A stretch of DNA of 64,000 bases from Bacteroidales bacterium. Lineage in GTDB: Bacteria > Bacteroidota > Bacteroidia > Bacteroidales > UBA932. Positions 9,228 to 17,589 of this stretch are shown here, piece by piece. Position 1 is the first letter of the stretch, and the number at the start of each line of letters is the position of its first letter. Position numbers and translations under genes: made by a program. The stretch covers positions 248,001-312,000 of the forward strand of contig JAFRUH010000025.1 of assembly GCA_017438975.1 (NCBI GenBank). The letters are read 5' to 3'. The notes beneath the pieces were generated by a model. The model had not been told where the DNA came from. It was given only the letters and a program-made list of their open reading frames with translations, and did not search any database.

Positions 9228-11711
9228 TCAAGTCTTCTTCCGGACCGCTCCCCTGACGGGCTCGCACTCCATCGGATTGTCGGGCCAGGCGTGTTTGGGA
9301 TAACGCCGTTTCAGTTCCTTCCGCACTTCAAAATAGGCTCCGGTCCAGAAACTCCGAAGGTCACTTGTGGTCTGGACCGGCTTGAATCCGGGTGAGAGCA
9401 GTTCCATCAGGACGGGTCGCCGGCCTTCGTCGACCCGTGGCGTATCCGACAGGGAAAAACACTCCTGCAGGCGGACCCGGAGAACGGGTTTGTCCGCGCC
9501 CGGACGATACTCGACGGGAATACGGCTGCCGGTCGGGACGGTCAGATGGGACGGGGCGATCCGCTCCAGGGCCTGCCACTGCGGATAGGAGAGAAGGCCC
9601 CTCACAACCCCGCAGAGATCGATTTTCCGCAGTTCAGCAACGCTACGCATCCCTTCGGCATACTGCGGGACCCAGTCCGGAGCCGCCGCGAGAAGGGCTT
9701 CCGTCGAAACGTCCGGAAAAGAGAGCTCCGGGTGCCATGAAGCCGCCACAGCAATCCGTTCCTGAAGGTTTTTCACCGCATCGGAGAAGGTAAACATGGA
9801 CCGTCCCTCCTTGACCGCAGCCTCTGCGACTACCCCGGTCAGCCGGTCCGCCACGTCGGGCCCGGAGATGGGTTCCGAACGGACCAGGATGGCCCCGATC
9901 CGGGTTTCTTTCCTCGCCACCGCTTCGCCTTTCGCCGAATCCCAGAAAAAGACCTCCCGACGGCGGGTGAACGGCCGGAGATCGGAAGGATCGACCGGAG
10001 CTGCCAGAAAGACTTTTCCCACTCCGTTTTCGCGGAGAGAAACAGAAGAAGCAGCGATCCATTCGGCTCCGCTGAGGTCGTCACCCGGCGGCAGGGCGAC
10101 AATCTGCCCGCCGGACAGCTGGAACTCCCCGGGGACGGCTTTCCAGGCTCGCCCGATCCGCTCGGGATAAGCTGCCGCGACAAGGGCGCCGATTTCGTAG
10201 GGATCCGCTTTTCCCCGGGATGGTTCCGCCCCGACCAGTTTCCGGTATTGTGCGGCCGCCTGATTGAGACGGTACCCTCCTTCATGCTTTCCGGACCGGA
10301 GCCGGTCGATCCGGATATCCAGGCCGGAACGGGTCTCTTCCGGTATGGGATCCCGATCTTCCAGGAGAGCGGCGAGGTCGGCGGCAAGACTGCAGGCCTC
10401 GGGAGAACCGGCCGTCAGGAGCATCCTGGCAAGCCTGGGATGGCTTGGAAAATCGGCGAGCCGTTTCCCGAACTGTGTTATATTACCCTCGGTATCAATT
10501 GCTTCCAGGTCCATCAAAAGATCTTTTGACTGGAAGAGCCGTTCGTTCGGAGGAGGGGTTAGCCAGGGCAGTCTTTCCGGGCGAGATTCTCCCCAGGCGG
10601 CGATGTCCAGACGGATCGGTGCAAAATCCGCTTCCAGGATCTCCGGCTTCCGGTTCGCCGCCATCCGGGCTTCGGTAGCGGCGCTGTAGAGACGGTAACA
10701 GACACCTGGGGCCAGTCTTCCGGCACGCCCGGCACGCTGGGCGGCCATATCGGCGCTGATCCGGACCGTGTCCATCCGCATGAGCCCGCTCGAAGGATCG
10801 AAGAACGGACGTCGGCAGAGCCCGGCATCGACGATGATCCGGACCCCTTCGATGGTCAGGGATGTTTCCGCGATCGGGGTCGCGAGGACTACTTTTCTCT
10901 CCCCGGGACGGGACGGTGCCATCGCCTCCTGCTGCCGGGCGAACGGGAGCATGCCGTAGAGCGGATGGAGGCTCGTTCCGGGTCCCAGGGAATCTCCGAG
11001 AAAGTCCATACAACGGCGGATTTCCCCTTCCCCGGGGAGAAAGGCCAGGATATCCCCTTCCTCCTCACGATGGACTTTCAAAACCGCCCGAGAGGTCACT
11101 TCCGCCACGTTCCCGGGATCCGCCTCTTCTCCGCCGCGCCGGATTTCAACCGGGAACATCCTCCCTTCACAAGAAATCAGCGGGGCGTCCAGGGTCTTGC
11201 AGAGCGACACCGTATCAAGCGTCGCCGACAGGACGACGATCCTGAGATCCGGCCGGAGCAGCGACTGCGCCTCGCGAACGAGTGCGAAAGCCGTATCGCT
11301 CTGGAGCGACCTTTCGTGGAATTCATCGAAAAGGACGGCCGAGACCCCTTCCAGTCCCGGATCCCCGATCAGCATCCTGGTCAGGATTCCTTCCGTCAAT
11401 ACTTCGATCCGGGTCTTCCGGGAGACGCGGGTTTCGAACCTGATCCGGTATCCGACGGTCTCTCCCACTTCTTCTCCCAACATCGAGGCCATCCGGACTG
11501 CGATCTGCCGGGCGGCGAGGCGCCTGGGTTCCAGCATCAGGATCTTCCCGCCTACCGCGAATCCTTCCAGGATCGTCAGCGGAAGCAGGGTCGATTTCCC
11601 GGATCCGGGAGGAGCCGTTACGATAAGACGGGACCGCTCCGAAAGGGAGCGGTTGACCTCTTCCGCGATGGTCCCGACAGGAAGGCTGTTCTTTAAATCT
11701 CTGAATATCAA
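9228..11711 (-). CDS. hrpB: ATP-dependent DExH helicase HrpB
   Basis: An 827-residue superfamily 2 helicase of the HrpB type. Visible motifs are Walker A (APPGSGKSTLL), the DExH box (LFDEFHERSL), SATLDT, TPIAETSLTI and motif VI (QRAGRAGRLAPG). A helicase-associated domain and the HrpB C-terminal domain follow (KHAWPDNP). I start it at TTG 11711: it gives the usual family length and overlaps the upstream GH31 stop as TTGA, the same arrangement as the common ATGA junction. A longer in-frame extension to 11858 lies entirely inside the GH31 gene and does not look like real protein. The cellular role of HrpB is poorly defined. The coupling to a secreted GH31 enzyme is probably only positional. Confidence 0.88.
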   Translation of the reverse strand: MIFRDLKNSLPVGTIAEEVNRSLSERSRLIVTAPPGSGKSTLLPLTILEGFAVGGKILMLEPRRLAARQIAVRMASMLGEEVGETVGYRIRFETRVSRKTRIEVLTEGILTRMLIGDPGLEGVSAVLFDEFHERSLQSDTAFALVREAQSLLRPDLRIVVLSATLDTVSLCKTLDAPLISCEGRMFPVEIRRGGEEADPGNVAEVTSRAVLKVHREEEGDILAFLPGEGEIRRCMDFLGDSLGPGTSLHPLYGMLPFARQQEAMAPSRPGERKVVLATPIAETSLTIEGVRIIVDAGLCRRPFFDPSSGLMRMDTVRISADMAAQRAGRAGRLAPGVCYRLYSAATEARMAANRKPEILEADFAPIRLDIAAWGESRPERLPWLTPPPNERLFQSKDLLMDLEAIDTEGNITQFGKRLADFPSHPRLARMLLTAGSPEACSLAADLAALLEDRDPIPEETRSGLDIRIDRLRSGKHEGGYRLNQAAAQYRKLVGAEPSRGKADPYEIGALVAAAYPERIGRAWKAVPGEFQLSGGQIVALPPGDDLSGAEWIAASSVSLRENGVGKVFLAAPVDPSDLRPFTRRREVFFWDSAKGEAVARKETRIGAILVRSEPISGPDVADRLTGVVAEAAVKEGRSMFTFSDAVKNLQERIAVAASWHPELSFPDVSTEALLAAAPDWVPQYAEGMRSVAELRKIDLCGVVRGLLSYPQWQALERIAPSHLTVPTGSRIPVEYRPGADKPVLRVRLQECFSLSDTPRVDEGRRPVLMELLSPGFKPVQTTSDLRSFWTGAYFEVRKELKRRYPKHAWPDNPMECEPVRGAVRKKT

Positions 11712-14449
11712 TATAGTTTCCCCATTGCTTCCGTCCTCTCCTTGAACCAGGCCGGCAGGCGGTCGTTGGCCCGGATCGATTCTATCATCGCGTCCGGGTC
11801 GAATGCCTTCAGATATGCTTCGGTATGGACAGGATCCTCGGTGATGTAACTGGCGCACTGGGAGATATCCAGGAACGCCTTGGGCTGGACCTGGAAGGGG
11901 TCGTCATACTGGCAGTAGACCCGCTTCGTCTCGTCCGTAAACTCCCGGATCCGGCGCATCCGGCCCTTCTTGCCCCGCAGGAGGGATTCCTTTCCGACGG
12001 TCGCCTCCGGATACCGACAGCGGATGGTCACGGTCCGGGACGCCTTCGTTTCCGGGATGAACAGGGTCCAGGCCAGGTCCGCCCCGTCGTAGGTCCATTC
12101 CGCCTTGTTCCCATCCTTATGACGACGGGTATAGGGGACCTTTTTTCCATCCAGGAATACCTCCTCCGGCGGATAGACGCCCTCGAAAGTGACGGTCAGT
12201 CTCCTCAGGGGATCCATTCCCTCATATTTTCCCTTGCGGGGATGGATGGTAATGCCGGCCTCCCGGGGATTGCTCCATTTCACGATCCGGGTAGTCGCAT
12301 AATCCGTATCATAGGCCTGACTATTTCCATCGTCCTCATAGTAAGAGATTTCCGTCTCGCCGTCTCCGGGAATGACAAGGAGATGAAGTTCATTGCTCGC
12401 TTCCTGCAGATTCATGATCCGCTCCGAGGCTAGGGGAAGGATGGACCCGGTCCTGACATACCAGGGAATCTCTGAAATGGTGAAATAATGGGTCCCGGAA
12501 GTCCCTCCCGGATAGATTTCCCCGGTTTCCATCCCGTACCAGTCCGATCCCTCCGGGAACCAGAGATCCTTGGAGGCGAGGGAGGTCAGGCTGTCGACGG
12601 GCATCGAGATGCAGGTGGAGAGGATATCGTCCCCGAAGAAATACTCATAGGAATATGTATACGACCTTTCCTCTTCCGGCGCATCGTAATACAGCGGGCG
12701 GCAGATACAGATACCGGTATCATAGGCCTGCCGGGCTGCGTTGTAGACATAGGGGCTGAGGGTATAGCGGAGGCGGACGGCGTCTTTCATCATCGGGAAA
12801 TGGTCCGGATGCATCCAGAACCTCTTTTCCGTCACTTCGCTCTTGTTCCAGTGTGTCCGGAAGATCGGGGAAAAAACGCCGTACTGCAGCCAACGGGTAT
12901 ACATTTCCGGGTCTGTCCGGTGTTTGCCCCGCTTCCCGGGGACGAGTCCGCCGAGATCGTGGCCCCAATAGCCGAAACAGACATTGGATGCAGTGCTGGT
13001 GAAATAGGGCTGGTAATCGAGGACTTCCCATTCATCCTTGGTATCTCCGGAAAAACCGACCGGATACCGGTGGCTGCCGAGTCCGCCCCAGCGGTGATAG
13101 ATCATAGCTCTCGGCGCCTTCTTGCCCAGATGTGCTGTCTGGCGGACCATGTCGTGGAAAAAGACGTGGTTATGCCAGAAAGTATTGTTCAGTCCGGGAA
13201 CGTATCTGCTATCGAGCCATTGCTGCCAATCCAACCACCAGAAATCGATGCCCTGGCGCTGGATCGGGTGGAGGATGATGTCGAAATAACTGTCCGCCCA
13301 GGCCTGCTGGCTGAGCCGGTACGGGACCGGAGCCTTGTCACCGGCCTTGCCAACCTTTTTTTTATAGCCCTGATAGCGGTATCCTCCTTCCCCGAAAACA
13401 TAGTTCTCAGGGCCGTCATACTCATCCGTCCTTGCCAGATAATCCCGGACAAACGCATTGTAACGGCTTTCCCGGGGATTGATTCCCTGGCAGAGATGGA
13501 GATTCAGGGAAGTCTTGAAATGCATGTCATGGAGCTCTTCCAGCAAAACTTCAGGCGCCGGGAAGAGCTGCTCCTGCCAGTCGTATCCCGTCCATCCGTC
13601 CTTGGCGTCAAACAAATCTTTCGGGGTATTGAATTTCCTCAGTCCGTACCGCTCGTGCCAGTCCATGTCCAGAATCATGACATCCGCCGGAATATTCAGG
13701 TCCCGGATCGTATGGGCAAGTTCAAGGAACTCGAAATCGGAATACTGCCAGAAACGGGTCCACCAATAGCCGAACGCATATTTCGGAGGCATGGGGATCC
13801 GGCCTGCTATCCGGACGAAGTCGCCGAGGGCGGCCTTGTAATCATGGCCGTATGTAAACACATACCAATCGATCCGGAGTCCCGGATCGCGAGGCTTGAC
13901 CCACGTCCCCCAATCCGCATCCACCTCTTCGAATACGCATTTGGCACTCTCGTCCACGAGGGCCCATCCGTCCCGGGACAGGATTCCCTTATCGAAGTTC
14001 CTGGGCTCATTTGTCCCGTCAAACCCGTCCAAGGTCCGTGCCGTGCCCATCAGGTTCGCGGAATCGTCCATTCCGGGACGCCACTCCTTTACTTTCCCGT
14101 TCATCCGGAAAGACACGCTCAGGTTCTTATCCGAGAAAGGATCCCGGCCTATATAGCGAAGCGTGAGGCTGTCAGTCGCGATAAGAAGGGTCTCCTCTTC
14201 GCGGGTCACGGAGAAACGGGGAACTTCGAGATTGCGGTTCAGGACCGCCAGGCTGGCGCGGTCTTCAAAGCGGCTGTCTTCGGACCATTCCATCCGGACG
14301 AGCCGGGGTGTCAGCACCGTAAAACGGGCTTTGCCGGCCGTCACCACAGCCTCGGGATTTGCGTTCGGATCGGTCTCGGCAGGCTTCCCGGAAGCCGGGA
14401 GGAATGCGGCGGCCATCCAGAACAAGGCGAAAAGAAGGGATCGTATCAT
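11708..14449 (-). CDS. Secreted GH31 alpha-glycosidase
   Basis: A 913-residue family 31 glycoside hydrolase with a signal peptide (MIRSLLFALFWMAAAFLPASG). The order is an N-terminal beta-sandwich (residues about 30-220), a TIM barrel beginning at PPKYAFGYWWTRFWQY, and distal beta-sandwich domains of the DUF5110 type (SYYEDDGNSQAYD). The nucleophile aspartate lies in DFWWLDWQQW and the acid/base region in GFSGDTKDEWEVL, followed by WGHDLGG. The family includes alpha-glucosidases, alpha-xylosidases and relatives; the WLDWQQW form rather than WMDMNE leaves the substrate open. The C-terminus adds about 80 residues after the sandwich that I do not recognise. It ends in a TTGA overlap with hrpB, and a -7 box lies 32 bp before its start. 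Confidence 0.9.
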   Translation of the reverse strand: MIRSLLFALFWMAAAFLPASGKPAETDPNANPEAVVTAGKARFTVLTPRLVRMEWSEDSRFEDRASLAVLNRNLEVPRFSVTREEETLLIATDSLTLRYIGRDPFSDKNLSVSFRMNGKVKEWRPGMDDSANLMGTARTLDGFDGTNEPRNFDKGILSRDGWALVDESAKCVFEEVDADWGTWVKPRDPGLRIDWYVFTYGHDYKAALGDFVRIAGRIPMPPKYAFGYWWTRFWQYSDFEFLELAHTIRDLNIPADVMILDMDWHERYGLRKFNTPKDLFDAKDGWTGYDWQEQLFPAPEVLLEELHDMHFKTSLNLHLCQGINPRESRYNAFVRDYLARTDEYDGPENYVFGEGGYRYQGYKKKVGKAGDKAPVPYRLSQQAWADSYFDIILHPIQRQGIDFWWLDWQQWLDSRYVPGLNNTFWHNHVFFHDMVRQTAHLGKKAPRAMIYHRWGGLGSHRYPVGFSGDTKDEWEVLDYQPYFTSTASNVCFGYWGHDLGGLVPGKRGKHRTDPEMYTRWLQYGVFSPIFRTHWNKSEVTEKRFWMHPDHFPMMKDAVRLRYTLSPYVYNAARQAYDTGICICRPLYYDAPEEERSYTYSYEYFFGDDILSTCISMPVDSLTSLASKDLWFPEGSDWYGMETGEIYPGGTSGTHYFTISEIPWYVRTGSILPLASERIMNLQEASNELHLLVIPGDGETEISYYEDDGNSQAYDTDYATTRIVKWSNPREAGITIHPRKGKYEGMDPLRRLTVTFEGVYPPEEVFLDGKKVPYTRRHKDGNKAEWTYDGADLAWTLFIPETKASRTVTIRCRYPEATVGKESLLRGKKGRMRRIREFTDETKRVYCQYDDPFQVQPKAFLDISQCASYITEDPVHTEAYLKAFDPDAMIESIRANDRLPAWFKERTEAMGKLY

Positions 14450-14480
14450 CGGGAGTATTTCGAAATATTCATCTCTTGAG

Positions 14481-14488
14481 CAAATCTA
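14481..14488 (-). promoter_or_regulatory. Probable -7 box of the GH31 gene
   Basis: On the minus strand this reads TAGATTTG, matching TAnnTTTG, 31 bp before the GH31 start. A -33 element at the usual distance is not evident. Confidence 0.4.
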
Positions 14489-14639
14489 CTAAAAAGCGCT
14501 GAGAACTCCTACGGTTCAGGTCATAAACTTGGTAATGAGATACCTGTCTGTTCCTTCCGTTCAGTTAACCTCCACTCTTGCGGGAGGCGGTTTCGGAGAG
14601 GGATGTCCCGCAATCCAAATCAGGAGCGGATCGAATCCG

Positions 14640-14670
14640 TTTGATATATCCAAAAATGTCCGTAACTTTG
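14640..14670 (+). promoter_or_regulatory. Promoter of tRNA-Gln
   Basis: TTTG at 14640-14643 and TAACTTTG at 14663-14670 are spaced by 19 nt, a full match to the Bacteroidetes housekeeping promoter. The start would be near 14676, so the primary transcript carries about 90 nt of leader, including the repeated hairpin element, before the mature tRNA. Confidence 0.7.
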
Positions 14671-14710
14671 CAGGCGACCGGCCGACCCCGGGACTTTCAA
14701 TACGAAAGTC

Positions 14711-14760
14711 GGAAAGGGGGTTATGGCCGCAGGGGGTTCGGGGGAATCCTATTCCCCCGT
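14711..14760 (+). repeat. Dispersed 50-bp hairpin repeat, copy 1
   Basis: This segment recurs almost unchanged at 17296-17346. The shared core is ATTATGGCCGCAGGGGG or TTATGGCCGCAGGGGG, then TTC and a perfect inverted repeat CGGGGGAAT / ATTCCCCCG with a CCT loop (14739-14759). There is no T-tract, so it is not a standard terminator. This copy sits in the tRNA-Gln leader, 6 bp before the tRNA. Confidence 0.75.
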
Positions 14761-14766
14761 AGATAT

Positions 14767-14840
14767 TGAGATATGGTGTAATGGCAGCACCAGGGATTTT
14801 GGTTCCCTTAGTCCAGGTTCGAATCCTGGTATCTCAACCA
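14767..14840 (+). tRNA. tRNA-Gln(UUG), CCA encoded
   Basis: A complete cloverleaf. The acceptor TGAGATA pairs with TATCTCA, the anticodon stem AGGGA/TCCCT encloses TTTTGGT with anticodon TTG, and the T-arm is CCAGG TTCGAAT CCTGG. Discriminator A is at 14837 and the CCA is encoded at 14838-14840. The next protein gene starts only 2 bp after the CCA. Confidence 0.96.
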
Positions 14841-14842
14841 CC

Positions 14843-15415
14843 ATGAAAGGAATCTACATTTTTCTCGCCGAGGGATTCGAAGACATGGAAGGTCTCGCCA
14901 CCCTCGACATCCTCCGCCGCGGCGGACTCGACGTCAATACCGTTTCCATTACCGACGATCCCGTCGTAACCTCATCCCATGGAGTCACCGTCTACACCGA
15001 CCTGACCTTTGACGAGTTCCTAGCGAACGCCAGCGACGAAGCGTCCCGCGAAGACGTTCTGATCTTCCCCGGAGGCATGCCTGGCTCCCGCAACCTTGCC
15101 GGAACGGAGGAACTGATGCGGATCATGAAGAACCACTATGTCATGGGCGGAACCGTCGCGGCCATCTGCGCGGCTCCGGGTCTCGTCCTCTCCCAGCTGA
15201 GTTCCGTCAGCGGCCTGGCATTCACCTGCTTTGACGGATTCGAGGCTCCGATGATCGCCAAGGGTGCCGTCTATACACCGGAGAGCGTCGTCATCGACGG
15301 GCGCATGATAACGGGACGGGGTGCAGGGCACGCCGTCAACTTCGGACTTCACATCCTCGCCTATCTCAAGGGAGAAGAGGCCGCGGCCAAGGTCAAAGCC
15401 GGCCTGATGCTCTAA
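14843..15415 (+). CDS. DJ-1/PfpI-family protein
   Basis: A 190-residue protein of the DJ-1/ThiJ/PfpI superfamily, starting MKGIYIFLAEGFED. The conserved acidic residue is in AEGFEDMEGL and the nucleophile-elbow cysteine in GTVAAICAAPGLVL; ITGRGAGHAVNFGLHI is the usual C-terminal signature. Members act as glyoxalases, deglycases, chaperones or redox sensors; the short single-domain form resembles the YajL/DJ-1 branch. The ATG lies 2 bp after the encoded CCA of tRNA-Gln, with no separate promoter visible, so it appears to be read from the tRNA promoter. Its stop overlaps the convergent peptidase gene by 4 bp. Confidence 0.88.
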   Translation: MKGIYIFLAEGFEDMEGLATLDILRRGGLDVNTVSITDDPVVTSSHGVTVYTDLTFDEFLANASDEASREDVLIFPGGMPGSRNLAGTEELMRIMKNHYVMGGTVAAICAAPGLVLSQLSSVSGLAFTCFDGFEAPMIAKGAVYTPESVVIDGRMITGRGAGHAVNFGLHILAYLKGEEAAAKVKAGLML

Positions 15416-16089
15416 TTGCGCCGGGTAACAAGCGAAAGATAGTACAGCAGCGTCGCCAGCGATCCGAGGGCGGCGATAACATAGGTGTAGGCAGCCCATT
15501 TCAGGGCGTCTACCGCCATCGGCTTGGTTTCATAATTGACGACTCCTGCTCCCTCCAGCCATTTCACAGCCCGGGCGCTCGCATTGATTTCGACCGGAAG
15601 CGTCATGAAACTGAACAGGGTCGTGATGGCGAAAAGGGCGATGGCGATCCAAAGCAGAGACGGGAATATCTGATAGAACAGGAGACCTCCGAGCAGGACC
15701 CAGGAAATGATGTTCGAGGCGAAACTGACGACCGGGACGAGGGCTGTACGCATCTTGAGGGGGACATAGCCCGTCGCGTGCTGGACGACGTGGCCGCATT
15801 CGTGCGCCGCTACGGCGGCGGCGGCCACGGAACGACCGTAATAGACGTCCTTGCTGAGATTCACAGTCTTCGTCTGTGGGTTGTAATGGTCCGTCAGTGA
15901 GCCGTCGACGGACATGATCTGAACATCATGGATGCCATGGGCCTGCAGCATGATTTTCGCGACCTCCGCACCGGTCAGGGAAACCGGGACCTCGGAATAC
16001 TTTGCAAAACGGTTCTTCAGGACAGACTGGACGATCATGCTGAGAACCATGACGACAATCGTCAAAAACCAAATCATTCCTGTACTCAT
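15412..16089 (-). CDS. Membrane zinc peptidase (YugP-like neutral metallopeptidase)
   Basis: A 225-residue membrane protein with an N-terminal anchor (MIWFLTIVVMVLSMIV), a cytoplasmic or periplasmic metzincin-like core and two to three C-terminal hydrophobic segments. The zinc motif HECGHVVQHATGY (HExxH) lies near residue 117, with a downstream glutamate in LPVEINASARA. This is the pattern of the YugP-like family of putative neutral zinc metallopeptidases. A strand, NLSKDVYYGRSVAA, precedes the motif as in the family. The substrate is unknown. It is divergent from alr and converges on the DJ-1 gene. Confidence 0.87.
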   Translation of the reverse strand: MSTGMIWFLTIVVMVLSMIVQSVLKNRFAKYSEVPVSLTGAEVAKIMLQAHGIHDVQIMSVDGSLTDHYNPQTKTVNLSKDVYYGRSVAAAAVAAHECGHVVQHATGYVPLKMRTALVPVVSFASNIISWVLLGGLLFYQIFPSLLWIAIALFAITTLFSFMTLPVEINASARAVKWLEGAGVVNYETKPMAVDALKWAAYTYVIAALGSLATLLYYLSLVTRRN

Positions 16090-16132
16090 ATCCAGTTCAT
16101 TTTTTTCACCTTTTCACAAAAATAAGACAATC

Positions 16133-16166
16133 TTGAAAATATTCTCACATTTTAATTGTAAATTTG
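16133..16166 (+). promoter_or_regulatory. Promoter of alr
   Basis: TTG at 16133-16135 and TAAATTTG at 16159-16166 with a 23-nt spacer, at the long end of the Bacteroidetes range. Transcription would start near 16171, giving a very short leader before ATG 16184. Confidence 0.55.
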
Positions 16167-16183
16167 TTCATTATTAAGTGAGG

Positions 16184-17293
16184 ATGCACAAGGAAGACGA
16201 CTTTTCAAGACTGGAGCTCCGCCTGCGGAACTGTATCGACAATTACCGGTACTTCCGATCCCGGGTGGAACCCGGAACGAAAATGCTGGTGCTGGTCAAG
16301 GCGAATGCGTACGGTCACGGTGCCGTCGAGTTCGCGTCCATGCTCCGGGGGGCCGGGGTCGACTATTTCGCCGTCGCCTATCCCGTGGAAGGCATCGAAC
16401 TCCGCAAGGCAGGTATCTCCACGCCGATCCTCGTCCTGACTGCCGGCAACGATTTCTATGATGAGATCATCCAGTACCGCCTGGAGCCGAGTATCCCGAA
16501 TGTCTTCTCCCTGAAGAAGTTCGCCGAAAGCCTCCGGAAACTCCGGATCGAGAATTATCCCATCCATATCAAGCTCGATACGGGTATGCACCGTCTGGGC
16601 TTTTCTACCGGTGAACTAGAAGGACTGACGGCAGCCCTCGCGGAGATGCCCGAGGTCCGGGTCAAGTCGATCTTCTCCCACCTCTGCGTAGCGGAAGACC
16701 CGACCCAAGATGAGTTCACGCTCGGCCAGATCCGCATGTTCCAGGATAATTCCGAGACCATCATCCGCAGCCTCGGCTACCTGCCGATGCGGCATATCCT
16801 CAACTCCGCCGGAATCGAACGTTTCCCTCAGTACCAATACGATATGGTCCGGCTGGGGGTCGGCATCTACGGGATCAGCGCCCTCCCCGGCGTCCGCCTC
16901 TCCCCCGTCGCCGCCTTCAAATGCAAGGTCCTCCAGATCAAGACGCTTTCGCCGGAAGACACGGTCGGTTACGGCCGCTTCGGCCATGCCGCCCCTTCCG
17001 GAACGACCATCGCGACCATCCCCGTCGGATACGCCGACGGAATCGACCGTCGGCTCGGACGGGGCCGTTTTTCCTTCTCGCTGAACGGCTGCCGCGTACC
17101 GACGATCGGGAATATCTGTATGGATATGTGCATGCTGGACGTAACCGGAGTCCCGGCCAAGGTCGGGGATACGGTCACGATTTTCGGGGATGACCCCACT
17201 GTCACGGAAATCGCCGACTTCCTGGGCACGATTCCTTATGAAATCATGGCTTCCGTTCCGCGCCGCATCGAACGGATCGTCGTCCGCAAATAA
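16184..17293 (+). CDS. alr: Alanine racemase
   Basis: A PLP-dependent racemase of about 369 residues that makes D-alanine for peptidoglycan. The PLP lysine is in VLVKANAYGHG near residue 37, VGYGRFG and GNICMDMCMLDV are the family's later motifs, and the catalytic tyrosine is in VGYGR. I choose ATG 16184 (MHKEDDF); an in-frame GTG lies 6 bp upstream at 16178. It is a stand-alone enzyme, whereas many Bacteroidota fuse Alr to MurF. A hairpin repeat follows directly after the stop. Confidence 0.94.
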   Translation: MHKEDDFSRLELRLRNCIDNYRYFRSRVEPGTKMLVLVKANAYGHGAVEFASMLRGAGVDYFAVAYPVEGIELRKAGISTPILVLTAGNDFYDEIIQYRLEPSIPNVFSLKKFAESLRKLRIENYPIHIKLDTGMHRLGFSTGELEGLTAALAEMPEVRVKSIFSHLCVAEDPTQDEFTLGQIRMFQDNSETIIRSLGYLPMRHILNSAGIERFPQYQYDMVRLGVGIYGISALPGVRLSPVAAFKCKVLQIKTLSPEDTVGYGRFGHAAPSGTTIATIPVGYADGIDRRLGRGRFSFSLNGCRVPTIGNICMDMCMLDVTGVPAKVGDTVTIFGDDPTVTEIADFLGTIPYEIMASVPRRIERIVVRK

Positions 17294-17295
17294 CC

Positions 17296-17346
17296 CGAAA
17301 AGGGGATTATGGCCGCAGGGGGTTCGGGGGGAATCCTATTCCCCCG
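17296..17346 (+). repeat. Dispersed 50-bp hairpin repeat, copy 2
   Basis: This is the second copy of the element at 14711-14760, with the same core TTATGGCCGCAGGGGG and the inverted repeat GGGGGAAT/ATTCCCCC around a CCT loop, here with one extra G in the left arm. It fills the gap between the converging stops of alr and the 76-residue gene. Confidence 0.75.
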
Positions 17347-17577
17347 TCAAAAGAGTGTCGGATGATTCTCATCCAACCCCGAAAGAATCTTGTCCATGAT
17401 CGCCTCCCTGAAAAGGGTGGCGCGCGCCTTGACGTTGAACAGGGAGCAATAAGCCTCGACCGCTTCCATTTCCCTGTCATTGAAGTAGATCACCTGACGG
17501 TTCTTCCGCAGGAGCGAAGCCTTCTGCTTTTCCAGGAACGCCGGATCCACTCCCGGTATTTGCTTTCTTTTTGCCAT
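17347..17577 (-). CDS. Small ribbon-helix-helix-like protein
   Basis: A 76-residue protein. After a basic N-terminal stretch (MAKRKQIPG) comes a strand, RQVIYFND, then two helices, REMEAVEAYCSLF and ATLFREAIMDKIL. This strand-helix-helix pattern is that of Arc/MetJ-type DNA-binding dimers, and similar small proteins are widespread in Bacteroidota. A DNA-binding role is inferred from the pattern only. It begins 12 bp after the double-thioredoxin gene and is probably the last gene of the lon-ung-coaD run. No toxin partner is adjacent. Confidence 0.7.
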   Translation of the reverse strand: MAKRKQIPGVDPAFLEKQKASLLRKNRQVIYFNDREMEAVEAYCSLFNVKARATLFREAIMDKILSGLDENHPTLF

Positions 17578-17589
17578 CTGTAGTAGAAA

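Larger units (their letters stand above)
14450..14766. other. Intergenic region between GH31 and tRNA-Gln
   Basis: About 317 bp without a protein gene. It holds the GH31 -7 box (minus strand), the tRNA-Gln promoter and a 50-bp element repeated near 17.3 kb (listed separately). The segment 14495-14635 shows no further structure that I can support. Confidence 0.6.
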
